From: Candidatus Woesearchaeota archaeon
GTDB lineage: Archaea; Nanobdellota; Nanobdellia; Woesearchaeales; UBA525
Length of the DNA: 20,808 nt
Direction: 5' to 3'
Assembly (NCBI GenBank): GCA_018221245.1
Contig: JAAOYH010000056.1
Coordinates: forward strand, 1-20,808
Numbering within the stretch: the stretch's first letter is position 1; every line of letters begins with the position of its first letter. Made by a program: the position numbers and the translations under genes. Shown one piece after another: positions 15,192-20,496 of this stretch. Below the pieces are notes generated by a model. It did not search any database. It was not told the DNA's origin and saw only the letters and a program-made list of their open reading frames with translations.

Positions 15192-16585
15192 GCTTTCCTC
15201 AGAGTGTATCTGTCTTTTATGTCGTCAACGATGTATCCTTTGCTCTTGATATCGTCTCGGATACTGTCTGAGGTAGCCCAGTCTTTATTTTCTCGAGCAA
15301 TTTGTCGCTGGTCAGCCAGAGTTAGAATCTCGTCGGGGATTGAGTCCGTTCCAATCTCCTTGATGCTCAATCCTAGGATCTCGTCGAACCTCTCTGCGAG
15401 CATTCTCCTCTTTTCGCCTGAGAGCGAATCGTCCTTGAGCATGTCCCAGAGGGCTGCCAGAGCTTTAGGCATGTTGAGATCGTCGTTTATTGCAGCCAGG
15501 AATGTCGCTTCGTGCTTGCTCATTGTGGCTGGCGAGTCTGCGTTGGGTGCTTTCTGTTGTTTGAGATCTAATATTTTAGTCTTGATTCGCTCGAAGCCGT
15601 TCTTGGCAGTCTCTAGAGCATCCCAGCTGAACGTGAGCTGCTGCCTGTAGTGTGCTGTGAGGCACATGTACCTGTATACAAGAGGATCGAAGCCTTTGTC
15701 TTCTAGGGTCTTTAGGATTATGAAGTTCTCGCCTGACTTGGCCATCTTTCCTTTGTCTAGGACTAGGAATTCGCCGTGCATCCAGAACTTGACCCAGGGC
15801 TTCTTGCCTGTGGAGCCTTCTGCCTGGGCGATTTCGTTGGAGTGATGCACTTGGATGTGGTCTATTCCTCCTGTGTGAATATCGAATTGGTCTCCCAGGT
15901 ATTTAATGCTCATTGCGGAGCACTCCAGGTGCCATCCTGGAAATCCAACGCCCCAAGGCGAGTCCCACTCCATTGCTCTTTTGTGGTCTTTTGGAGAGAA
16001 TTTCCACAAGGCGAAGTCTGTGGGGTTCTTCTTCTCACCCATCTCGACTCTTGCTCCGGCTTTCAGGTCTTCTGTGTTCTGTCCACTTAGTTTTCTGTAG
16101 TCATCCAGCTTGCTCGTGTCGAAGTATATCCCGTCGGACGTCTTGTAGGTCAGGCCGTTCTCTTCTAGTTTCTTGACTTGAGCTATCTGTTCTTCTATGT
16201 GTTCGGTGGCTTTGCACCAGATGTCTGGCTCTAGGATGTTGAGCTTCGCTATGTCTTCCTTGAAGGATTGTGTGTAGTGATCTGCTATTTCCCAGACGGT
16301 TTTGCCTTCTCTTTGAGCTCCTTTCTCCATCTTGTCTTCGCCTTCGTCTGCGTCTGACGTGAGGTGTCCTACATCTGTGATGTTCATCACGTGTTTTACC
16401 CTTATGTTGTTGTAGATTAGGCTCCTCTTGAGGATGTCTGAGAAGATGTATGCTCTGAGGTTGCCTATGTGTGCGTAGTTGTACACTGTTGGTCCGCAGC
16501 TGTAGAATCTTGCTAGTTTGCCGTCTATGGGTTCGAATGGTTCTTTCTTCCTTCCTAACGTGTTGAAAAAGACGGGTTTGTTCAT
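15188..16585 (-). CDS. cysS: Cysteinyl-tRNA synthetase
   Basis: This class I synthetase attaches cysteine to its tRNA. The expected features are present: F-Y-S-C30-G-P-T-V-Y, the signature AHIGN (39-42 HIGN), the zinc-site residues Cys30, Cys222 (GWHLECSAM) and the HHSNE segment at 247-251, the cysteine-pocket region GGIDHIQVHHSNE, and the second signature at 280-284. The last reads KMAKS rather than KMSKS, a mild substitution. The length of 465 residues is normal. The ATG at 16585 is about 27 nt from a TATA box, so it is likely leaderless. The downstream GGCT-like gene overlaps its stop by 4 nt. Confidence 0.97.
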   Translation of the reverse strand: MNKPVFFNTLGRKKEPFEPIDGKLARFYSCGPTVYNYAHIGNLRAYIFSDILKRSLIYNNIRVKHVMNITDVGHLTSDADEGEDKMEKGAQREGKTVWEIADHYTQSFKEDIAKLNILEPDIWCKATEHIEEQIAQVKKLEENGLTYKTSDGIYFDTSKLDDYRKLSGQNTEDLKAGARVEMGEKKNPTDFALWKFSPKDHKRAMEWDSPWGVGFPGWHLECSAMSIKYLGDQFDIHTGGIDHIQVHHSNEIAQAEGSTGKKPWVKFWMHGEFLVLDKGKMAKSGENFIILKTLEDKGFDPLVYRYMCLTAHYRQQLTFSWDALETAKNGFERIKTKILDLKQQKAPNADSPATMSKHEATFLAAINDDLNMPKALAALWDMLKDDSLSGEKRRMLAERFDEILGLSIKEIGTDSIPDEILTLADQRQIARENKDWATSDSIRDDIKSKGYIVDDIKDRYTLRKA

Positions 16586-16608
16586 ATATCTTGTGCATTG
16601 CAGGTGTT

Positions 16609-16615
16609 ATTTATA
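16609..16615 (-). promoter_or_regulatory. TATA box of cysS
   Basis: On the minus strand TATAAAT is centred near 16612, about 27 nt before the cysS ATG. The flanking stretch 16616-16730 is AT-rich, holds no gene, and includes an imperfect palindrome around CTAG (about 16665-16681), a possible operator. Confidence 0.6.
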
Positions 16616-16732
16616 GATGCTGTGGTATATATTTATTTGCTATATAGAAAACAAGGGTTTTGACAGATTTCTAGAGAATCTTTCTCGTGGAGACATATTG
16701 TTTTCACTGGCGAGTGGTGTAAAAACGAAATC

Positions 16733-16740
16733 TTTATAAA
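16733..16740 (+). promoter_or_regulatory. TATA box of the small exported-protein cluster
   Basis: TTTATAAA is centred near 16737. Transcription would start near 16762, giving a leader of about 15 nt that carries GGGGG just before ATG 16777. Confidence 0.55.
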
Positions 16741-16776
16741 ATTCGGGAGAAAGAATATCTCAAATTGGGGGAAAAT

Positions 16777-17187
16777 ATGGGAAAGAAACTCGGTTCGGGA
16801 TTAGCAACATTGGCGCTTGCAGGTGCAGGATTTGGTGTATACACTTGTGGTCAAATGCGTCATAATACTAAAACTGAAAAGTACAATAGAAGCATCGCTG
16901 CTCTCGAAGAATCGATGGATGAGTACGGGAAAAAGGTACAGCACGTCGTGGGAGATGGAGATGCAGATGAAAACGTAGCTCATGTTTTCAAATGGGGTAT
17001 TGATAGTCCTCAAGGAAGAGCAATAGTGCATCACTTTGCGTGTGAGAATCCTGCTAGGGTGTGGAAACACATGCCAAACTGTGATGGGACAGATACATAT
17101 CTTACCTCACCACCTGCATTCAAGGCAGGTAATCTCAGCGGCGGAAGCCCGTATGTTCTAGACAATCTATGGGGTATTGACCAGTGA
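16777..17187 (+). CDS. Small exported or membrane-anchored protein of unknown function
   Basis: The product has 136 residues. The N-terminus MGKKLGSGLATLALAGAGFG is a signal- or anchor-type helix, with Cys at 24 (VYTCG); it lacks a clean lipobox, so cleavage is uncertain. The mature part starts with a charged helix (about 30-60), then an acidic GDGDADEN segment, two further cysteines (89, 102) that could form a disulfide, and a Gly/Pro-rich end. No family is recognised. The frame runs up to TTG 16765, but ATG 16777 with GGGGG 5 nt upstream is preferred. It is the first of three tightly spaced genes; the next starts in its stop codon. Confidence 0.65.
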   Translation: MGKKLGSGLATLALAGAGFGVYTCGQMRHNTKTEKYNRSIAALEESMDEYGKKVQHVVGDGDADENVAHVFKWGIDSPQGRAIVHHFACENPARVWKHMPNCDGTDTYLTSPPAFKAGNLSGGSPYVLDNLWGIDQ

Positions 17188-17375
17188 AAGACGACGATGG
17201 ATTCTTCTACGAGGACCCTGAAGGTCTTTCCGATAAGGACGAGCTGGTCCTGCAAGGACTGAAGAGCTCCGCAAAAGTAGATCCCGTCACTGGTAGGAAG
17301 CAGAAACAAATCAACATCCTAAACAAGAAGAAACTCTCCGGAAGGGAGATGGACGAGTTCTTCACAGATATCTAA
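17184..17375 (+). CDS. Small charged protein, coupled to its neighbours
   Basis: The product has 63 residues. It begins acidic (MKDDDGFFYEDPEGLSDKDE), has a basic middle (GRKQKQ, NKKK) and an acidic end (EMDEFFTDI). There is no signal peptide or transmembrane segment, so it should stay in the cytoplasm, unlike both neighbours. The GTG start overlaps the preceding stop by 4 nt, with GGGG about 10 nt upstream; the next gene begins 1 nt after its stop. This spacing is the main argument that it is real. Function is unknown; a chaperone- or immunity-type partner of the exported neighbours is only a guess. Confidence 0.55.
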   Translation: MKDDDGFFYEDPEGLSDKDELVLQGLKSSAKVDPVTGRKQKQINILNKKKLSGREMDEFFTDI

Positions 17376-17376
17376 A

Positions 17377-17790
17377 ATGGGAGACCTTCTAAGCGCAATG
17401 CTAATGGGGATGGCACTGATCACACCAGCTGCAGGACAACCCACGCAGAAACCTCTTTGTGGCAGAGTAGTGGCGGGAACAATCCATCCGGAAAAACAGG
17501 ATCGGCCATACAGGGGATTCACTTTCGAGCTCTCAGTGGTAGCAAAGCGAGATGGCCTTAGCCTAGGCATACGTAATCAGGAGATTAGGGATGCGGGTAT
17601 GAGTGAATACAATTTCATAAAGCATGCTGAGCAAAAATATCTGAGAGCGAAGCAAACTGGACAAATAGGGGCCGAAGGAGGAGTTTGTCTGTACTGCAAG
17701 AACCCAGAAAGTGTTGAAAACTACAAGATACCCTGCGATGCAATGTCTAATAGAACAGGAATTCTAAAAAAACCGTTCAATTTCAAATAA
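17377..17790 (+). CDS. Secreted cysteine-containing protein with HAE and CxxC motifs
   Basis: The product has 137 residues. Residues 1-20 look like a cleavable signal peptide (LLSAMLMGMALITPAAGQ). The mature part has strands near 48-68, then a helix bearing H83-A-E85 (FIKHAEQKYLRAK) and, 19 residues after the glutamate, C104-LY-C107, with C120 later. An HxE helix followed by CxxC is the zinc-site layout of the cytidine-deaminase fold, but the spacing is short and the usual proline before the first cysteine is missing, so this is only suggestive. A metal-binding or disulfide-bonded secreted protein is the safe reading. It begins 1 nt after the preceding stop and has no obvious ribosome binding site. 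Confidence 0.65.
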   Translation: MGDLLSAMLMGMALITPAAGQPTQKPLCGRVVAGTIHPEKQDRPYRGFTFELSVVAKRDGLSLGIRNQEIRDAGMSEYNFIKHAEQKYLRAKQTGQIGAEGGVCLYCKNPESVENYKIPCDAMSNRTGILKKPFNFK

Positions 17791-17800
17791 TGACGGAAAA

Positions 17801-17807
17801 TTTATAT
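17801..17807 (+). promoter_or_regulatory. TATA box of the helical-protein/LigT operon
   Basis: TTTATAT is centred at 17804, exactly 26 nt before ATG 17830. This spacing decides the start of the next gene in favour of ATG 17830 over the upstream TTG 17812. Confidence 0.6.
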
Positions 17808-17829
17808 CTTCTTGATTATCGGTACTCAT

Positions 17830-18324
17830 ATGACCTTCAGAGCGAGAGATATAGACAGGCTCATCAGAGATTTCAACGATTTCATTCAACAGTCGAATGC
17901 CATGTCCACAGAGTTGTCCAAGCTTAAAATGGAACATGAATCAAGAGATGCAAGCCTAATTACAAAACATCTTGGCGTAATCACTCTTGTATTAGATGAT
18001 TGGGAGAAAGGACTTGGGAAGAGAAGTCCAGGAATAAGAGCATCCCAAGAAATACAAGCTATAGATACAGGTCTTGGAAATCTGGCTGAATATCATCCTG
18101 ACCAATACGCCATGATTATCGGAGAGTTCAAACATCTCAGCGACATCTCAAGAGGTATCATATACACTCTTGGCAACGTAAACGATTGGTTGACATCCTT
18201 CAAGAAGGGAAGACACCAAGATGACTCTTTGGTAGCCATACATAAGGCACTGGGGAAACTAGAAAGGATTCTCAGGACCCACAAGGATCGTATGCCTAAC
18301 CTTAGACTTTCGCGAGCAGCATGA
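17830..18324 (+). CDS. Uncharacterised helical protein coupled to a 2H phosphoesterase
   Basis: The product has 164 residues, soluble and mainly helical. Residues 1-45 form a likely coiled coil (DIDRLIRDFNDFIQQSNAM, LSKLKMEHESR); the rest has several amphipathic helices and a basic C-terminus (RILRTHKDRMPNLRLSR). No family is recognised. In size, charge and helical style it recalls the helical proteins next to the mre11-like gene, but I see no alignable sequence. TTG 17812 lies at the expected transcription start zone; ATG 17830 fits a leaderless message. Its stop overlaps the start of the LigT-like gene by 4 nt, suggesting coordinated production. Confidence 0.7.
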   Translation: MTFRARDIDRLIRDFNDFIQQSNAMSTELSKLKMEHESRDASLITKHLGVITLVLDDWEKGLGKRSPGIRASQEIQAIDTGLGNLAEYHPDQYAMIIGEFKHLSDISRGIIYTLGNVNDWLTSFKKGRHQDDSLVAIHKALGKLERILRTHKDRMPNLRLSRAA

Positions 18325-18821
18325 AATACGCGCTATACTTCGTCCCGCACGAACTAGAAAGAGAAAAACTAGCACTTCTGAGGAGACAGCTCTGCAAGCG
18401 ATTCAACAACAGAAAAGCAGTAATGTACCCGATACACCTCACACTCATAAGAACCATAGAGCTCGAAGATCCAAAAGGTTTCACAACAGCACTGGAACCA
18501 TTCTGCAAGAGTCTGAAGCCCGTGAAGATGCAAGCAGAGAAAAACCTGACTACAAGGACGGGCTGGGGAGGCATAGAGATCAAAGAGTCAAGACAATTAT
18601 CCCTGCTCCAAGAACAACTAATAGAGCTAGCAAGAGATTACGGGGGTGTGGAGCCATACAATTTCGATCCTCACGTGAGCATGGTGTACGCGAGACAATT
18701 ACCATCTCTCACAAACAGAACAAGTCCTGTGAAAAAGATTCTATTAGATAGGATAAGCCTCGTCCTACAGACCACGCCAGGAACGCCATATCGTATAGTA
18801 AAGCACTTTCACCTAGGGTAA
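18321..18821 (+). CDS. 2H phosphoesterase (2'-5' RNA ligase/LigT-like family)
   Basis: The product has 166 residues. Two H-x-[ST] motifs define the 2H phosphoesterase superfamily: H39-L-T (HLTLIRT) and H118-V-S (HVSMVYA), separated by about 79 residues. The N-terminus KYALYFVPHE fits the first strand of the fold. Members act on 2',3'-cyclic or 2'-5'-linked RNA ends or on related nucleotides in the cytoplasm; which reaction applies here cannot be told. The sequence is more diverged than typical ThpR/LigT, so a general 2H label is safer. The ATG overlaps the previous stop (ATGA). Confidence 0.85.
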   Translation: MKYALYFVPHELEREKLALLRRQLCKRFNNRKAVMYPIHLTLIRTIELEDPKGFTTALEPFCKSLKPVKMQAEKNLTTRTGWGGIEIKESRQLSLLQEQLIELARDYGGVEPYNFDPHVSMVYARQLPSLTNRTSPVKKILLDRISLVLQTTPGTPYRIVKHFHLG

Positions 18822-18823
18822 CG

Positions 18824-18830
18824 TATATAA
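18824..18830 (+). promoter_or_regulatory. TATA box of the two-TM surface protein gene
   Basis: TATATAA is centred at 18827, 26 nt before ATG 18853. It begins just after the LigT-like stop codon, so the next gene is transcribed separately and is probably leaderless. Confidence 0.65.
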
Positions 18831-18852
18831 ATCGCAATATCTGGGAACGAAC

Positions 18853-19548
18853 ATGAGCAATAGAGACGATTTGGAGATGTGGGCCCTCGTCGGTATTGTG
18901 GCTATGGTCGCAGTAGTATTCATGACTGGTGGCAAGATACTTATCTCTACGGGAGTTCTTGGCAAGGCTACAGATTCGGTGTACGGCGATAATATAGCGT
19001 TCGGAGGGCAAAGAGGGCTGCCTGTGCCTCCAGATTATCCTGAGGAGATTAAGATTAGCAGATATGCTCCGCACAGATTCTGGATTCCTGGCTTGGCCAC
19101 AGAGTTCAAAATAGGAATAAAGCGCGTCGACACGAAAGTCGTCCTGTTCTCTTTCCTGCCTATGAACTCTGACTTCGTTCTACGGAAAAGCGAAACAAGA
19201 AAGTTTGATCTGGATGGGGATGGAGATTTTGATGTCAGTATTGGTCTAATATCATACTCAGAAGCATCTGCGACTATCCTGTTTTCGAAGCCTGTCGAGG
19301 AAGTACGACCTGTGCCAAAGGTTATAGAGGCGCCTGTAGAAATAGAAAAGCTTGCTCCAGCTCCCTTAAAGGAAGAAGAGAAACCAGGAATCATTGCCCA
19401 AGCGGTAGAATCTACAGAGATAAAAACGAAAAGGGACTGGAACTTCGGCATGTCAGGTAAGAGCTGGGCATTCCTCGCATTCTATATTGTCGTAATTTTC
19501 TCTGTTTTCACTTACTTCCAACTGAGTGATAAGCCGGACTATCGGTGA
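18853..19548 (+). CDS. Membrane protein with a probable extracellular Ca-binding beta domain
   Basis: The product has 231 residues. One transmembrane helix lies near 9-30 (MWALVGIVAMVAVVFM) and a second near 204-223 (WAFLAFYIVVIFSVFTYF). Between them is a beta-type domain (about 60-155) with FDLDGDGDFDVSIGL, an Asp-rich loop like calcium-binding DxDxDG loops in archaeal secreted proteins, then a proline/glutamate-rich linker (about 155-190). With two helices both ends would lie on the same side of the membrane and the domain on the other, presumably outside. No named family is recognised. It ends upstream of a hairpin shared with the convergent repeat-protein gene. Confidence 0.75.
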   Translation: MSNRDDLEMWALVGIVAMVAVVFMTGGKILISTGVLGKATDSVYGDNIAFGGQRGLPVPPDYPEEIKISRYAPHRFWIPGLATEFKIGIKRVDTKVVLFSFLPMNSDFVLRKSETRKFDLDGDGDFDVSIGLISYSEASATILFSKPVEEVRPVPKVIEAPVEIEKLAPAPLKEEEKPGIIAQAVESTEIKTKRDWNFGMSGKSWAFLAFYIVVIFSVFTYFQLSDKPDYR

Positions 19549-19582
19549 ATTTGATTCGTTCTGGAAATGGGGGCAGGGATAA

Positions 19583-19619
19583 AGAATTTTGTGAGGGTTA
19601 GTAAAATAACTCACATTCT
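19583..19619. terminator. Hairpin between two convergent genes, possible two-way terminator
   Basis: AGAAT (19583-19587) and GTGAG (19591-19595) pair with CTCAC (19610-19614) and ATTCT (19615-19619), giving a 10-bp stem with a TTT bulge and an A/T-rich loop. It sits between the stop of the two-TM gene and the stop of the repeat protein. Downstream on the plus strand there are T-rich stretches. A termination role is inferred from position. Confidence 0.5.
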
Positions 19620-19628
19620 TTCTGGATT

Positions 19629-20000
19629 TCATCTATTATTTCTTTTATTTCTAGAAAATCCAATTAGTGGACTGATATTCTTGTACCAAGCTTGATCTTT
19701 ATTTCTTAACGTTAATAACCCTAGCTGAAGATAAGATCCTTCGGATGCTTCACAGATAAGTCCTACTTGTATGCCATATGATGCTTCAGAATAATTCTTA
19801 AGGCCGAGTTGCACACCATCAAGAACTTGCGCTATATTATTGGCTCCGAATTGTATTCCTTTGGTGTAAAAAGACACGTTCCGTCCACCAATTTGAACTC
19901 CGAACATTCCTTCAATTTGATTGTCTAAAGAAATACTCACTCCCCGGACATCTGTTTCAGGACGAAATCTACGAAACAAAGCAGTATCTTCAGGTGGCAT
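19629..20000 (-). CDS. Protein with six perfect 14-residue G-[VI]-Q-x-G repeats
   Basis: The product has 123 residues. Residues 20-103 divide without gaps into six 14-residue units with consensus G-[IV]-Q-[LIVF]-G-x-x-N; examples are GVQLGLKNYSEASY and GIQFGANNIAQVLD. The last two units drift (YLQLGLLTLRNKDQ). Such GxQxG units resemble bacterial surface-repeat proteins of the LA_2272 type and would form a regular beta structure. There is no signal peptide or transmembrane helix. A basic N-terminal head and a short tail (WYKNISPLIGFSR) frame the repeats. Codon use is much more AT-rich than in the genes upstream. ATG 20000 is 26 nt from a TATA box. Function is unknown. Confidence 0.75.
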   Translation of the reverse strand: MPPEDTALFRRFRPETDVRGVSISLDNQIEGMFGVQIGGRNVSFYTKGIQFGANNIAQVLDGVQLGLKNYSEASYGIQVGLICEASEGSYLQLGLLTLRNKDQAWYKNISPLIGFSRNKRNNR

Positions 20001-20021
20001 ATTTCTAAAGAATGGTGTGTT

Positions 20022-20029
20022 ATTTATAT
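20022..20029 (-). promoter_or_regulatory. TATA box of the repeat-protein gene
   Basis: On the minus strand ATATAAAT is centred near 20026, about 26 nt before ATG 20000, predicting a leaderless mRNA. Confidence 0.6.
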
Positions 20030-20300
20030 TTTTTTAGGTGTGTAATCATTTAGGGTATATGTACATAACTCCTAGTCAGAAAGCCTCTGGTTCGCTGTTA
20101 ATCCGTTAGGATTAAAGCCCCACCCGTCCGAGTTAATAGCCTTCTCCCGTTTTTAACCTGCCTTGTCGGGTACGTTCCTACTTCCTCCATTTTTATTTAA
20201 TAAATAAACGTCTTAACTTTTATATAAAGTTTTTAGTTAGAATATATTTTATCAATGTACGAAAAATCTTTTTTTCAATTGAGTTTAACATCACGATTAA
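20030..20300. other. Gene-free stretch with a GC-richer island and small hairpin
   Basis: I see no supportable protein gene here. The flanks (20190-20290) are very AT-rich, while about 20070-20185 is markedly richer in G+C. This island contains a perfect 7-bp hairpin, TTAATCC (20098-20104), loop GTTA, GGATTAA (20109-20115), and a complementary ACCCG/CGGGT pair enclosing about 40 nt. AT-rich TATA-like strings lie on both sides. A small structured RNA is possible; it does not fold as a tRNA by eye. Confidence 0.35.
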
Positions 20301-20307
20301 GGAAAGT

Positions 20308-20347
20308 TAATTTCTCCCGCGAGTGAAACGAGCTGGCTGAGAAATTA
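20308..20347. repeat. Long hairpin with apparent tandem G-A mismatches and GAA loop
   Basis: An outer 9-bp stem TAATTTCTC (20308-20316) / GAGAAATTA (20339-20347) encloses GCGAGTGAAACGAGC (20319-20333). The inner part reads GC, GA, GT, loop GAA, AC, GA, GC: two short helices separated by facing GA/GA, which would form tandem sheared G-A pairs in RNA. It strongly resembles the third hairpin at 20392-20419. Confidence 0.55.
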
Positions 20348-20353
20348 GTTTGG

Positions 20354-20374
20354 GAAAATCTTGCAAGGATTTTC
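20354..20374. repeat. Near-perfect inverted repeat
   Basis: GAAAATC (20354-20360) pairs with GATTTTC (20368-20374) around TTGCAAG, which is nearly self-complementary. It lies between the two G-A mismatch hairpins. It could be an RNA stem or a protein-binding palindrome. Confidence 0.5.
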
Positions 20375-20391
20375 TCTTTAATCGCTGTTAG

Positions 20392-20419
20392 TTTCTGCGA
20401 GGACGAAGTCCGAGAGAGA
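20392..20419. repeat. Second hairpin with tandem G-A mismatches and GAA loop
   Basis: GCGAGGACGAAGTCCGAG (20397-20414): a GGAC/GTCC stem with a GAA loop, flanked on both sides by GA, and then an outer stem TTTCT/AGAGA. It shares with the hairpin at 20308-20347 the layout of stem, GA, stem, GAA loop, stem, GA, stem, although the stems differ in sequence; this suggests structure is what is kept. Confidence 0.5.
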
Positions 20420-20467
20420 ATAATTCTATATTTTTCAGAAAAAGAGAATCCCTTAAAAGTAGTAACA

Positions 20468-20475
20468 TTTATAAA
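20468..20475 (+). promoter_or_regulatory. TATA box of the gene cut by the window end
   Basis: TTTATAAA is centred near 20471.5, about 26 nt before ATG 20497, the usual leaderless distance in this window. Confidence 0.6.
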
Positions 20476-20496
20476 TTCCATTATCTTATCAAAAAT

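Noticed and set aside
16101..16598. Minus-strand 165-codon Arg/His/Gln-rich frame overlapping cysS
   Set aside because: It is an out-of-frame reading of the cysS N-terminal half, where cysS motifs are intact in the true frame.
20075..20175. tRNA gene in the GC-richer island (contains GGTTCG and TAGTCAG strings)
   Set aside because: No acceptor stem, anticodon arm or T-arm can be paired around these strings on either strand.
20098..20190. Minus-strand 30-codon frame (ATG 20190 to TAA 20098) preceded by TATA-like sequence
   Set aside because: The TATA spacing is about 33 nt rather than the 25-27 seen elsewhere, and the peptide has no recognisable features. The region is better described as a candidate RNA or non-coding island.
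20315..20347. Hammerhead-type ribozyme, suggested by GCUGAGAAA and GAAAC strings
   Set aside because: The CUGAUGA core and the cleavage-site arrangement are missing; the strings are part of a simple long hairpin.
20308..20419. CRISPR-like repeats
   Set aside because: The hairpins share structure, not sequence, and there is no regular repeat-spacer pattern or cas gene.
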